In this document: positions 43,456-51,649 of the stretch, one piece after another
How the letters are laid out: every line of letters begins with the position of its first letter
Numbering within the stretch: position 1 is the stretch's first letter
Notes under the pieces: generated by a model
Told to the model about the DNA's origin: nothing
The model's database searches: none
What the model saw: only the letters and a program-made list of their open reading frames with translations
Program-made: the position numbers and the translations under genes
Source: Acuticoccus sp039034015
GTDB lineage: Bacteria; Pseudomonadota; Alphaproteobacteria; Rhizobiales; Amorphaceae
Reading direction: 5' to 3'
DNA: 64,000 nucleotides
Assembly (NCBI GenBank): GCA_039034015.1
Contig: JBCCBM010000020.1
Span: forward strand, 1 to 64,000

Positions 43456-45204
43456 TCAGAACTGGCGGTCGAGGTGGGCAAGGTAGTCCACCAGCCGGGC
43501 GATGGTGTCTGGGTCATCGACGCCGGGGTCGGGCATGATGGTGCCGGGGACGGTCGCCTGCGGATCGGCGATATAGGCCGCGAGCCGCTCGCCGGTCCAC
43601 GTGCCGCCGGCGCTGCGCAGGGCAGCGGACGTCCCTGCGTAGGTGGTGGCGCCGAGCGGGTCGTTGTGGATTTTTGCAAGCGAGGGGGCGCGCACATGGT
43701 CGTCCACCACGAAGGAGTGGCACTGGGCGCAGGTCTCCACCGCCGTGCGCAGGCTGGCCGCCTCCTGTGAGCCGAGCGCGGCCACCTCGGTGAAGGCGTC
43801 AAAGCTTGCCTCAAGGTTTGGCAGGTCGCTGGCCGTCAGGAAGATGAGCTCGAACGCGTCCGTCCACAGGACCAGCGTGTCGCCCGCCTGGTGCACCGCC
43901 CGCAGGCGTGAGCCGATCTCGATCCGCTCCGCATAGACCCCGCGGCCATCCTGCACCCGCACGCGGTGGAGGGCGGTGTCTTTGAGTGTTGCGATCAACA
44001 GGTCGCCCTCCCACGCATCGTGGAAGCCGGGGGCGACGGTCGTGAGGTCGGACGGGGCAATGGCGGGCACCCAGGCAAAGACAGGCGCCTCATAGGTGTC
44101 GTGCCGGCCATAGGAGAGCGCGCCCGGGATGGGCGTTGCCTGGTAGGTGAGGCCAAAACTCTCGCGGGGCCAACCATAGTTGGTGCCCTCGATGACGCGG
44201 TTGAGCTCGTCCCCACCGAGGGGGCCGTGCTCGATGATGTAAAGATCATCGCCGGCGAAGGTGATCCCTTGCATGTTGCGGTTGCCGGTGGTGATGACCC
44301 GCGTCTCACCGGTGTTGGCGTCAATGGCGAGGACCTTGCCGTACTCCATGGCGTCGTCCTGGGCGACGGGGGGGCCGTCGGAGCGCATGCCGTCCAGGTG
44401 AAAGTCGCTGGAGACGAGGTAGATGGTGCTGCCGTCGATGGCGATGCGCCCGCCGGCCATGTGGCCCTCAAGGCTGAGATATTTTTGCTTCAGCGGGAGG
44501 CAGGGGTCGGTGTCGGCGAGGATCGTCCAGTCGTCCGGGCCGGCGCGCAGCGTGTCGGCGGTGGCACCGGCCGGGAGCGGCAGTTTGGCGAGGCGATTGC
44601 GGTAACACGCGGCCTCCCCGTCGAAGTGGGTGTAGCTCGCGATGAGGGCGCGGCCGTCGGTGGTGTCGGCGATTTTGAGGTCGTTGTAGCGCAGGAATGG
44701 CGGGTCGATCAGATAGTCGCTGTAGGCGGGGTCGTCCTCGAGGGCGGCGAGCGCGGCGCGCCCGTTCGAGGGGGCGGTGACGGCGGTGGGGCGCACATCG
44801 CCGGGGCCCGAAAAGGCGAAGATTTGGCCGGTGTGGGTGAGGAGGAGCGTGTCCTCCCCCAGCTGCACCATGCCGCCGCCATGCTGGCGCTTTTGATTGG
44901 CGAGCCCTGCACCAAAGTCCACCGTTGCGACGGCGGAGGCAAGGCGCAAGAGGTGCGTCGGATAGGTTTTGGGCGCGATGACTTTTGGTCCGGCGGCGCG
45001 GCGATAAACCTCTTCGAGCTTGCGGTCGACCTTGGTGAAGAAGGTGTTCGTGGGCAGCTCTCGGTGGGAGACTTGGAAGCCTGCGAAAAAGGCCGCGCCG
45101 ATGAGGCCGAGCGCGATCGAGGCGGCCAGGACGCCAAGCACGGTTTTTCGTGCACGGCGGCCGGGCTGGGTTCTTTCGCGGAATTCGTTGGTCGTGTCGA
45201 GCAT
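43456..45204 (-). CDS. PQQ-dependent sugar dehydrogenase-like protein with C-terminal cytochrome c domain
   Basis: A 582-residue protein. A membrane anchor spans about residues 20-43 (KTVLGVLAASIALGLIGAAFFAGF). A beta-propeller of the soluble glucose dehydrogenase/GSDH type follows, with HMAGGRIAIDGSTIYLVSSDFH, ITFAGDDLYIIEHGPLGGDELN and GTNYGWPRESFG. A C-terminal class I cytochrome c has the heme site CAQCH (Cys492) and axial Met557 in GTIMPDPG. Exported by its anchor, it would oxidise a sugar or alcohol in the periplasm and pass electrons to its own heme. Substrate unknown. Confidence 0.85.
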   Translation of the reverse strand: MLDTTNEFRERTQPGRRARKTVLGVLAASIALGLIGAAFFAGFQVSHRELPTNTFFTKVDRKLEEVYRRAAGPKVIAPKTYPTHLLRLASAVATVDFGAGLANQKRQHGGGMVQLGEDTLLLTHTGQIFAFSGPGDVRPTAVTAPSNGRAALAALEDDPAYSDYLIDPPFLRYNDLKIADTTDGRALIASYTHFDGEAACYRNRLAKLPLPAGATADTLRAGPDDWTILADTDPCLPLKQKYLSLEGHMAGGRIAIDGSTIYLVSSDFHLDGMRSDGPPVAQDDAMEYGKVLAIDANTGETRVITTGNRNMQGITFAGDDLYIIEHGPLGGDELNRVIEGTNYGWPRESFGLTYQATPIPGALSYGRHDTYEAPVFAWVPAIAPSDLTTVAPGFHDAWEGDLLIATLKDTALHRVRVQDGRGVYAERIEIGSRLRAVHQAGDTLVLWTDAFELIFLTASDLPNLEASFDAFTEVAALGSQEAASLRTAVETCAQCHSFVVDDHVRAPSLAKIHNDPLGATTYAGTSAALRSAGGTWTGERLAAYIADPQATVPGTIMPDPGVDDPDTIARLVDYLAHLDRQF

Positions 45205-46136
45205 CCTCGCCCCCTCGGCCCGGTCTGCGCATGATGATGGCGGCTTTGTGTTCCCCTGCCGTTAATCACGCCCATTCAAGGATTGCGCGGTTGGCTTTTC
45301 CCGCGCTTTTTCCGGTCGTGCGGCGGTGGCCCCGCGCGCGGTGCGCCGGGGGTTTTTTGGGACGGTGGGACGCGCACGCGGCCACGAATGTTAGGATGAG
45401 CCGGACGCGCGTCCCATCCGTTCGGCTTTTTTCGGGTGGGTGGGGGTTGCCCGGTTAAAACTGCCCCGTGACCTTGGCTCGGGCGCCGTGATGCCCGCCT
45501 TTGCACGCGCCCAGCCGGCGCGGGCCGGCGTTTGATGGGCGCGTCAACCCGCCTCTCGGGTCCGCCGTGCTTTATGGCCGGCGGACGGACAGTTCCCTCC
45601 CGACCCACCGACGGTTTGGGGGCCGTTCGTCCCCTCCCCGCTCGGCAACCGAGCCCTTGGCTTTCGTCTCGGTCGGTCCGGAACGCCTCCCCGCGAGCCA
45701 AGCGGCCCGGGGGTTATGGCATGGGGGGTGTGGGGTGGGGATAAGTTTGCGTTGTAGCCTGTGATGAGCCATTCACGGTCTTCTTGGCCAGCTAGCGACG
45801 GCTATGGATCAAACGTTGAGGGCGTACCCGTCACCAACTCTCAAAACTCAACGAATTCCGTCGATTTGAGACATCGGGTTTCAAGAGACGGTTTCGGGAA
45901 TATAGGCGCTGGGGCAAAGGACCCAGCGCCATTCTGCTCGCCCACCTTCCAGAATCGTTCGTTTTTCAGAGTCTGACAAAGGTCTGCTCAGCGGACGAAG
46001 CGGGCCCTTGAAGCTCGTCTTGGTAAACCGCGAGGCGGCATAACCAACAGTTGATAAAATAAGGGGCCCGGCTAAAATCCACGCCTTCGCTGGACGATAT
46101 TGGCAGAATCGCTGAATATCAGATCATGATAGTAAA
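45205..46136. other. Intergenic region spanning a composition boundary
   Basis: About 930 bases with no convincing gene. Up to about 45735 it is very GC-rich with many short inverted repeats, for example GGGACGCGC/GCGCGTCCC, GTCCGCCG/CGGCGGAC and GCTCGG/CCGAGC. After that the sequence is clearly AT-richer up to the Ntn-hydrolase gene. A perfect 9-bp hairpin GGCGCTGGG/CCCAGCGCC lies at 45905-45930. A 71-codon frame at 45761-45976 has no ribosome site and is not called. Confidence 0.5.
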
Positions 46137-47141
46137 ATGACAATTTGTATAGCAACCCGTGTTTCCGATGCTATGGTGTTTGCGGCAGATAGCGCTACTA
46201 CACTAGCTGGCATTCTGCCCAACGGCCAACAGAATATTGTAAATGTATATAACGGTGGAGACAAAGTATTTAATCTTTATCGCGGCCTTCCGATTATCGC
46301 AATGACATGCGGAATGGGGCACATTGGTGAGCGCAATATTGGATCTCTGTCAAAGGAGCTGCGGCTTCGGCTCATGTCAGAAGATAAATATTGGGGAATT
46401 GACCCGCGCACTTACACTATTGAGCAAGTTGCCGAGCGCGCTAAAATGTATTTTTTTGATGACCGATTTCAATCTCAACAGTCACCCGATCGAAGCCATT
46501 CATTCGAGTTTTGGATCGGTGGCTATTCTTCTGATTCAGAAACGCATGACCTTTGGTGTCTAACCATTGTCAACGGCGCCTGCTCACTCACGCGGATAGG
46601 TCAGCCCGGGGAGCTCGGAATCTACCCAGCTGGACAGCCTGGCCCTGTCATGCGCCTCCTTTGTGGCATAGACCCGCAGGCTGCGGACCATCTGGTAGCG
46701 GCGGGTGTGACAGACCCGCAAACTGCAGCAGAAATTGCAAATGTCATTCGTAAACGTGCAAGCTACAACCTAGCGGCACACGCTATGCCCATACACAATG
46801 CAATCGAACTGACGCGCTTTCTTGCAGAAACGACGAAAGGTTTCTTCCATTTCGCTCCAGGCGCGGATGTTGTGGGTGGCGACCTCGATATCGCCGTCGT
46901 CACGCGCTATGAGGGATTTAAATGGATAGCGCGAAAGCACTACTACCCAGCAGAAATAAATGTCAGGGAGATCGACCATGCCGGCGGAAAAAATCACCCA
47001 GGATACAGTGCTGAAGATCGCGCGGGACAAGGAAAACCAGTCACCCGGCGAGTATCGTTATCAGGGGCTGACCCATACGGCCGGCCGATTCGTCGCAAAC
47101 GTAGCGGCCCCCGATCGGGCAACAGGACGTCGCGCAACTGA
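46137..47141 (+). CDS. Proteasome-beta-like Ntn-hydrolase with N-terminal threonine
   Basis: A 334-residue frame whose first 240 residues look like a self-exposed Ntn-hydrolase. After Met removal Thr is residue 1 (TICIATRVSDAMVFAADS). Asp falls exactly at position 17, and Lys at 42 in NGGDKVFNLYRGLPIIAMTCG can correspond to the catalytic Lys33 after an insert. There is no propeptide, as in HslV and Anbu. The composition is AT-richer than the window. The last 55 residues overlap another frame and look like shadow, so the true end may be near 46980 or the gene may be frameshifted. No ATPase partner is nearby. Confidence 0.65.
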   Translation: MTICIATRVSDAMVFAADSATTLAGILPNGQQNIVNVYNGGDKVFNLYRGLPIIAMTCGMGHIGERNIGSLSKELRLRLMSEDKYWGIDPRTYTIEQVAERAKMYFFDDRFQSQQSPDRSHSFEFWIGGYSSDSETHDLWCLTIVNGACSLTRIGQPGELGIYPAGQPGPVMRLLCGIDPQAADHLVAAGVTDPQTAAEIANVIRKRASYNLAAHAMPIHNAIELTRFLAETTKGFFHFAPGADVVGGDLDIAVVTRYEGFKWIARKHYYPAEINVREIDHAGGKNHPGYSAEDRAGQGKPVTRRVSLSGADPYGRPIRRKRSGPRSGNRTSRN

Positions 47142-47199
47142 GTCCACAAGGAATCTAGCGATCAACCCCCTCCACCTGTGGTCGGACGGCTCCAAGTAG
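46978..47199 (+). CDS. Small hypothetical protein overlapping the Ntn-hydrolase gene (73 aa)
   Basis: The ATG at 46978 is preceded by GGGAG at good distance. It encodes MPAEKITQDTVLKIARDKEN then QSPGEYRYQGLTHTAGRFVA, which reads as ordinary protein, unlike the frame above it. It overlaps the end of the upstream frame by 164 bases. It could be a small partner protein of the Ntn-hydrolase, for example substrate or adaptor. No family is recognised. The last ~20 residues may be read-on sequence. Confidence 0.5.
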   Translation: MPAEKITQDTVLKIARDKENQSPGEYRYQGLTHTAGRFVANVAAPDRATGRRATESTRNLAINPLHLWSDGSK

Positions 47200-47204
47200 T
47201 TAAA

Positions 47205-47245
47205 CGGACCTCAGCAAATGGGGTTGTACCATTCGCTGAGGTCCG
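47205..47245. repeat. 17-bp-arm hairpin flanked by 10-bp direct repeats
   Basis: CGGACCTCAGCAAATGG (47205-47221) and CCATTCGCTGAGGTCCG (47229-47245) pair with a single mismatch around a 7-base loop. GGCTCCAAGT is repeated exactly at 47188-47197 and 47251-47260, flanking the hairpin. It lies after the small gene and may be a terminator-like or insertion-derived element marking the right edge of the AT-rich insert. Confidence 0.75.
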
Positions 47246-47418
47246 CAAAGGGCTCCAAGTCGACTTCGCGCACCCTCGCAAAAACGGTCCATTTCGCGGG
47301 GCCGACTGCGGTTGCGCCCCAACGCCCCGGTCGGTATCTGTCATGTCGCCCTCAGCCTTACCTCCCGGTCGCCGAAGTTGCCAACTTCCCAGCATCGAAG
47401 ATCAGGGAGACCGTCCGC

Positions 47419-47652
47419 ATGACAATCGACGCGGCACATTTGCGGATCGTCGCACGGCCAGGTTTGCGGTCGGGTGAGCCGATAATCGAAGGCACCAGGA
47501 TCGCGCTGCACGACGTGCTGACGCTGATGGCGGCCGGGATGACGACCGCTGAAAACCCCGAAGACTACCGGCAGTTGAGCGACGACGACATCAAGGCGTG
47601 TCTCGCGTATGCGGCGCGGATGACGGGTCGGACCCGAGTGGTGGCGGCGTAG
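47419..47652 (+). CDS. DUF433 domain protein, antitoxin-like
   Basis: A 77-residue DUF433 protein: RIVARPGLRSGEPIIEGTRI, then LHDVLTLMAAGMTTAENPEDYRQLSDDDIKACLAYAARM. DUF433 proteins are small helix-turn-helix antitoxins normally paired with a DUF5615 PIN-like toxin. No such toxin follows; a 133-residue unrecognised protein starts two bases after its stop. The ATG at 47419 has CAGGGAGA upstream. Confidence 0.85.
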   Translation: MTIDAAHLRIVARPGLRSGEPIIEGTRIALHDVLTLMAAGMTTAENPEDYRQLSDDDIKACLAYAARMTGRTRVVAA

Positions 47653-47654
47653 CC

Positions 47655-48056
47655 TTGCGGACCGATCTGACTGATCCTGAAGATGGTACGCCGATCCTAG
47701 AGTACATCGCGAGCTTCGGGAGCGATCCGGACGATTTTGAGTGGTTTACCTTCCCGGCGCACGGCGAAGAAACGTTTGGCCTATCGGGGGCTGACCTTGA
47801 CGAGTTCGTGGCGCGTTGCGTGACGGCGTGTCTCGCCAATGGTTGCGTTCCGGTGGACGGCCATCGCGACGGCAAATGGGTGCCGACCTACGCCTACGGC
47901 ATCACCGACGACGAGATCGCCTGGAACATGGTGCGCGCATGGCACGCCCTTGACGGCCGCCAAACGGAGTTCGGTGAGCTCTTCTTTTCCTGGAAAGACT
48001 GGATCGGCAAAGACGACTATGCCGAATGGACCCGTCGGCGAGAAGCGGCGCGCTGA
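47655..48056 (+). CDS. Acidic hypothetical protein downstream of DUF433 (133 aa)
   Basis: Unrecognised. Reads as a real soluble protein rich in Asp/Trp/Phe: EYIASFGSDPDDFEWFTFPA, ADLDEFVARCVTACLANGCV, ELFFSWKDWIGKDDYAEW. The start is uncertain: TTG at 47655 gives a tight junction with the DUF433 stop; a GTG at 47598 would overlap DUF433 by 55 bases. Tight coupling suggests a functional pair, perhaps a toxin with a new fold, but this is inference only. A terminator-like hairpin follows. Confidence 0.65.
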   Translation: MRTDLTDPEDGTPILEYIASFGSDPDDFEWFTFPAHGEETFGLSGADLDEFVARCVTACLANGCVPVDGHRDGKWVPTYAYGITDDEIAWNMVRAWHALDGRQTEFGELFFSWKDWIGKDDYAEWTRRREAAR

Positions 48057-48070
48057 CGATTGCGGTTTTG

Positions 48071-48101
48071 GCGGCTCGACCCTTTTGGGAGGCCGAGCCG
48101 C
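48071..48101. terminator. Probable terminator between convergent genes
   Basis: GCGGCTCG (48071-48078) and CGAGCCGC (48094-48101) form a perfect 8-bp stem around a 15-base loop between the 133-residue gene and the end of pnp. The T run is weak on both strands (GCCTTTAAAG on the plus strand). Confidence 0.6.
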
Positions 48102-48119
48102 GCCTTTAAAGCTAGCGGA

Positions 48120-50243
48120 TTACTCCGCCGCCTCCTTCTTGATCTCTTCGCCCGTCTCTTGGTTCACCACCTTCATCGAGAGGCGAACCTTGCCGCGCTC
48201 GTCAAAGCCCATGAGCTTGACCCAGACCTTCTGGCCCTCCTTCACAATGTCGGAGGACTTTTCGGGCCGGCCTTGCGCCATTTGAGAGATGTGGACGAGG
48301 CCGTCCTTGGGGCCGAAGAAGTTCACGAAGGCGCCGAAGTCGACGACCTTCACCACCGTGCCTTCATAGATCTCGCCGACCTCGGGCTCGGCGGTGATGC
48401 CGCGGATCCAGTTGAGGGCGGCCTTGATGGCCTTGCCGTCGGCGGACGCGATCTTGACCGTGCCATCGTCAGAAATGTCGACCTTGGCGCCGGTCTTTTC
48501 GACAATCTCGCGGATCACCTTGCCGCCGGAGCCGATCACGTCGCGGATCTTGTCGACGGGGATCTGGATCACCTCGATGCGGGGGGCGAACTCGTTGGGC
48601 TCGGTGCGCGCGGTGTCGAGGGCTTTGGCCATCTCGCCGAGGATGTGGAGGCGGCCGTCCTTCGCCTGGGTGAGCGCCACCTGCATGATCTCTTCGGTGA
48701 TGCCGTCGATCTTAATGTCCATCTGGAGGGACGTGACGCCGTTGGCAGAGCCCGCGACTTTAAAGTCCATGTCGCCGAGATGGTCTTCGTCGCCCAGAAT
48801 GTCGGAGAGGACGGCGAACTTGTCGCCCTCTTTGATGAGGCCCATGGCAATGCCCGCCACCGGCGCCTTCAAGGGCACGGCCGCATCCATCAGCGCCAGC
48901 GAGGAGCCGCAGACGGTCGCCATGGAGGACGAGCCGTTGCTCTCGGTGATCTCTGAGACGAGGCGCGTGGTGTAGGGAAAGTCGTGGTGGGCCGGGAGCA
49001 TGGGGTGGACGGCGCGCCAGGCGAGCTTGCCGTGGCCCACTTCGCGCCGGCCGGGGGAGCCGATGCGGCCCGTCTCGCCAACAGAGAAGGGCGGGAAGTT
49101 GTAGTGGAGAAGGAAGGTCTGTTTGACCGTGCCTTCCAGAAGGTCGACGAACTGCTCATCATCGCCGGTGCCGAGCGTTGCGACCACCAGCGCCTGGGTC
49201 TCGCCGCGGGTGAAGAGGGCCGAGCCGTGGGCGCGGGGGAGGATGCCCACCTCGCATTCGATTTGGCGCACGGTCTTGAGGTCGCGCCCGTCAATGCGGG
49301 TGCCTTCATCCAGGATTTGGCCGCGGACGATGCCGGCCTCGGTCTTCTTGAAAAGGTCGCCCAGCACCTGCGGGGTGGGGCCGTCTTCGCCCTCGGAGGG
49401 GGCAAATTCTTCCATGACGCGGGCTTTGACCGCGTCGATGGCGGCGCGGCGCTCGGTCTTTTCGGCGATCGCGTAGGCCGCCTTAAGGTCGGCGCCGGCA
49501 AACTCTTTCAGTTTGGCGGCGAGGGCGGAATGGTCGGCGACAATGTGCTCGCGCGGCTCTTTGGCGGATTTTTCGGCAAGCTTGATGATCGCGTCGATCA
49601 CCGGCTGAAAGCCCTTGTGGCCGAACATCACGGCGCCCAGCATGACGTCCTCGGAGAGCTCTTTGGCCTCCGATTCCACCATCAGCACCGCATCGCCCGT
49701 GCCGGCGACCACGAGGTCGAGCGAGGAATCTTCGATCTGGTCGAGCGTGGGGCAAAGGACGTATTCGCCGTCGATGTAGCCAACGCGCGCGCCGCCGATG
49801 GGGCCCATGAAGGGGACGCCCGAGATGGTGAGCGCGGCGGAGGCCGCAATCATCGCCACGATGTCGGGCTGGGTCTCAAGGTCATGGCTGAGCGTGGTGA
49901 TGATGACCTGCGTGTCGTTCTTGTATCCATCCGCAAAGAGGGGGCGGATGGGCCGGTCAATGAGGCGCGAGGTGAGCACCTCATGCTCGGACGGGCGGCC
50001 TTCGCGCTTGAAAAAGCCACCGGGGATCTTACCGGCCGCGAACGCTTTTTCTTGATAGTTGACGGTGAGGGGGAAGAAGTCTTGCCCCGGCTTTGAAAAG
50101 TGCTCGGAGACGACGGTGGCCAGCACCGTGGTCTCCCCGTGGGAGACCAGGACGGCACCGTCCGCCTGGCGGGCGATTTTGCCGGTCTGGAGGGTCAGCG
50201 GGCGGCCGGCCCACTCAATGGTTTCGGTCTGAACGTCGAACAT
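48120..50243 (-). CDS. pnp: Polyribonucleotide nucleotidyltransferase (PNPase)
   Basis: A 707-residue 3'-5' phosphorolytic exoribonuclease. Two RNase PH-like halves are joined by a helical domain. The active-site region is GSSSMATVCGSSLALMDAAVP with DILGDEDHLGDMDFKVAG; then KH (KIRDVIGSGGKVIREIVEKTG) and S1 (GEIYEGTVVKVVDFGAFVNFFGPKDGLVHISQM). The ATG at 50243 gives the standard N-terminus. It is the last gene of the rimP-to-pnp block and its 5' leader contains three hairpins. Confidence 0.97.
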   Translation of the reverse strand: MFDVQTETIEWAGRPLTLQTGKIARQADGAVLVSHGETTVLATVVSEHFSKPGQDFFPLTVNYQEKAFAAGKIPGGFFKREGRPSEHEVLTSRLIDRPIRPLFADGYKNDTQVIITTLSHDLETQPDIVAMIAASAALTISGVPFMGPIGGARVGYIDGEYVLCPTLDQIEDSSLDLVVAGTGDAVLMVESEAKELSEDVMLGAVMFGHKGFQPVIDAIIKLAEKSAKEPREHIVADHSALAAKLKEFAGADLKAAYAIAEKTERRAAIDAVKARVMEEFAPSEGEDGPTPQVLGDLFKKTEAGIVRGQILDEGTRIDGRDLKTVRQIECEVGILPRAHGSALFTRGETQALVVATLGTGDDEQFVDLLEGTVKQTFLLHYNFPPFSVGETGRIGSPGRREVGHGKLAWRAVHPMLPAHHDFPYTTRLVSEITESNGSSSMATVCGSSLALMDAAVPLKAPVAGIAMGLIKEGDKFAVLSDILGDEDHLGDMDFKVAGSANGVTSLQMDIKIDGITEEIMQVALTQAKDGRLHILGEMAKALDTARTEPNEFAPRIEVIQIPVDKIRDVIGSGGKVIREIVEKTGAKVDISDDGTVKIASADGKAIKAALNWIRGITAEPEVGEIYEGTVVKVVDFGAFVNFFGPKDGLVHISQMAQGRPEKSSDIVKEGQKVWVKLMGFDERGKVRLSMKVVNQETGEEIKKEAAE

Positions 50244-50282
50244 GGTCTTGCCTTTCAGTGTGATGGGCCGGGCAAGACGGCG

Positions 50283-50385
50283 GGTCATTCCGCGTGTGGA
50301 ATGACCGGCGATCCTGCCTCGTACCCCCGTTCGGTCCACCCGTTGGCGCGTGCCAAGGGCGTTGTTGGGCGCCCGGAAGGCGCCC
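50283..50385 (-). promoter_or_regulatory. pnp 5' leader with three hairpins
   Basis: GGTCATTCC/GGAATGACC (50283-50306), TTGGC/GCCAA (50343-50356) and GGGCGCC/GGCGCCC (50367-50385), all perfect, occupy the 151-base gap between the upstream gene and pnp. In enterobacteria pnp is autoregulated through RNase III cleavage of a leader stem; a similar role here is inference. Confidence 0.55.
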
Positions 50386-50394
50386 GTGTTGTGG

Positions 50395-51186
50395 TCAGGC
50401 GTTCGTAAAACGCCCTCTGAGTTTGCCGGCCTGGAGGGCCCAAAAACGGCGCTCCACAGCAAGGCGTGTGGTGCCGCCGCAAAACTCTTCCCGCAGGAGG
50501 GTTTTGAGCGGCGAGGGCGCGACGCGACTGTTGCGCACCGCGCGATGGTTCACCTTGCCAAGCTGGGTGAACCCGTGGGTGACCGTTGGCCACCTGAGTG
50601 CCGACACACGGTGGGTGTCGGCCAGCGGATTGTCCGCAATTTCAAAGGTCCAAGGGTCGTCCACCCCATCGCGCACCATGCGAGCGCAAAGCTCGGCCAG
50701 ATGCGTGCGCCGCCACAGCGACACCTGAAGGGCGTTCTTCCCCCGAAAGCCCGGCGCCCAGCGAAAGAGCTTTGCGCCATCGACCCATTCTTCCTCCCCG
50801 GGTCCGCACAAGATATCCTTCCGCTTCCACCGTCGCCGCGGCTTGAAATGGAAGTGCACCACCGGAAGGTCCGCCGCAAGGGCCGCCGCCTCCACCGTGC
50901 GAAGTGTTGCCACATCCACCGGCCAGAGCGGACAAAGGTCCTCCAACATCAGATAGATGTGGGAGGGGGGCGATGCCGTGCGGGCCCCCAGCGCCTCAAC
51001 ACCGGCCGCCAGGAGCGCGATGAAGTGAAGGCCGGGGAACGATACGACGTTGTCGCCCTCAAAACCCCCGTCGGTTAGCACGGTGGCCGGGGGGTGACCC
51101 GGCCAATGCTGCCCCACCGTCTGCAAAACGGCGGGGATGAACCGCGCGTTTTTGGCGTGGGTTGCGATGAGGAGTTCGGTGGCCAC
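50395..51186 (-). CDS. Glycosyltransferase-like hypothetical protein between rpsO and pnp
   Basis: A 263-residue protein without a recognised family. LLIATHAKNARFIPAVLQTV at the N-terminus and the acidic motif YLMLEDLCPLWPVD (possible metal-binding ED) recall GT-A glycosyltransferases. Further conserved-looking parts are KLFRWAPGFRGKNALQVSLWRRTHLAELC and NPLADTHRVSALRWPTVTHG. No signal peptide or membrane segment is seen. It sits where rpsO and pnp are normally adjacent, so it is an insertion into a conserved block, transcribed in the same direction. Confidence 0.7.
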   Translation of the reverse strand: MATELLIATHAKNARFIPAVLQTVGQHWPGHPPATVLTDGGFEGDNVVSFPGLHFIALLAAGVEALGARTASPPSHIYLMLEDLCPLWPVDVATLRTVEAAALAADLPVVHFHFKPRRRWKRKDILCGPGEEEWVDGAKLFRWAPGFRGKNALQVSLWRRTHLAELCARMVRDGVDDPWTFEIADNPLADTHRVSALRWPTVTHGFTQLGKVNHRAVRNSRVAPSPLKTLLREEFCGGTTRLAVERRFWALQAGKLRGRFTNA

Positions 51187-51219
51187 GGTGGGACGGCCCG
51201 TTTTGCGCGGGCTGTCGCG

Positions 51220-51489
51220 CTAGCGACGCAGACCCAGGCGGCCGATCAGCGATTGATAGCGCGTCACGTCCTTGCCCTTCACATAGTCCAGAAGGTGCCG
51301 GCGTTGGGACACGAGTTTCAGAAGGCCACGGCGGGAGTGGTTGTCCTTCTTGTGCTCTTTAAAATGCTCGGTGAGGTTGACGATCCGCTCCGTGAGGAGC
51401 GCCACCTGGACCTCTGGGGAGCCGGTGTCCCCGTCTTTGGTGGCATACTCTTTGATCAGCTCTTGGCGGCGTTCGGCCGTGATCGACAT
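51220..51489 (-). CDS. rpsO: 30S ribosomal protein S15
   Basis: An 89-residue S15: ERRQELIKEYATKDGDTGSPEVQVALLTERIVNLTEH, then KKDNHSRRGLLKLVSQRRHLLDY, ending in LIGRLGLRR. It binds the central domain of 16S rRNA early in assembly. The ATG at 51489 follows AGGAG. Normally next to pnp, here separated from it by one extra gene. Confidence 0.98.
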   Translation of the reverse strand: MSITAERRQELIKEYATKDGDTGSPEVQVALLTERIVNLTEHFKEHKKDNHSRRGLLKLVSQRRHLLDYVKGKDVTRYQSLIGRLGLRR

Positions 51490-51649
51490 CGGATACTCCT
51501 TTGGTGCACGGCATGCCGGGATGTCGTCCAGCGTGCGTATCGCGGCGAAGGGTCGTCGCTGTATGGGAAATGTGACGTTCGCCACACCTCACATGTGCGC
51601 GCTTTCCCCGCCGATGGCAAGGGGTGAGTTCCCGTCCCAAGGGCTGGGG

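Noticed and set aside
45276..45701. 141-codon minus-strand frame before the AT-rich insert
   Set aside because: Arg/Pro-rich composition, no ribosome site and many inverted repeats; it reads as non-coding GC-rich sequence.
45761..45976. 71-codon frame in the AT-rich leader of the Ntn-hydrolase gene
   Set aside because: No Shine-Dalgarno, a perfect hairpin inside it and no recognisable features; possible but not supportable.
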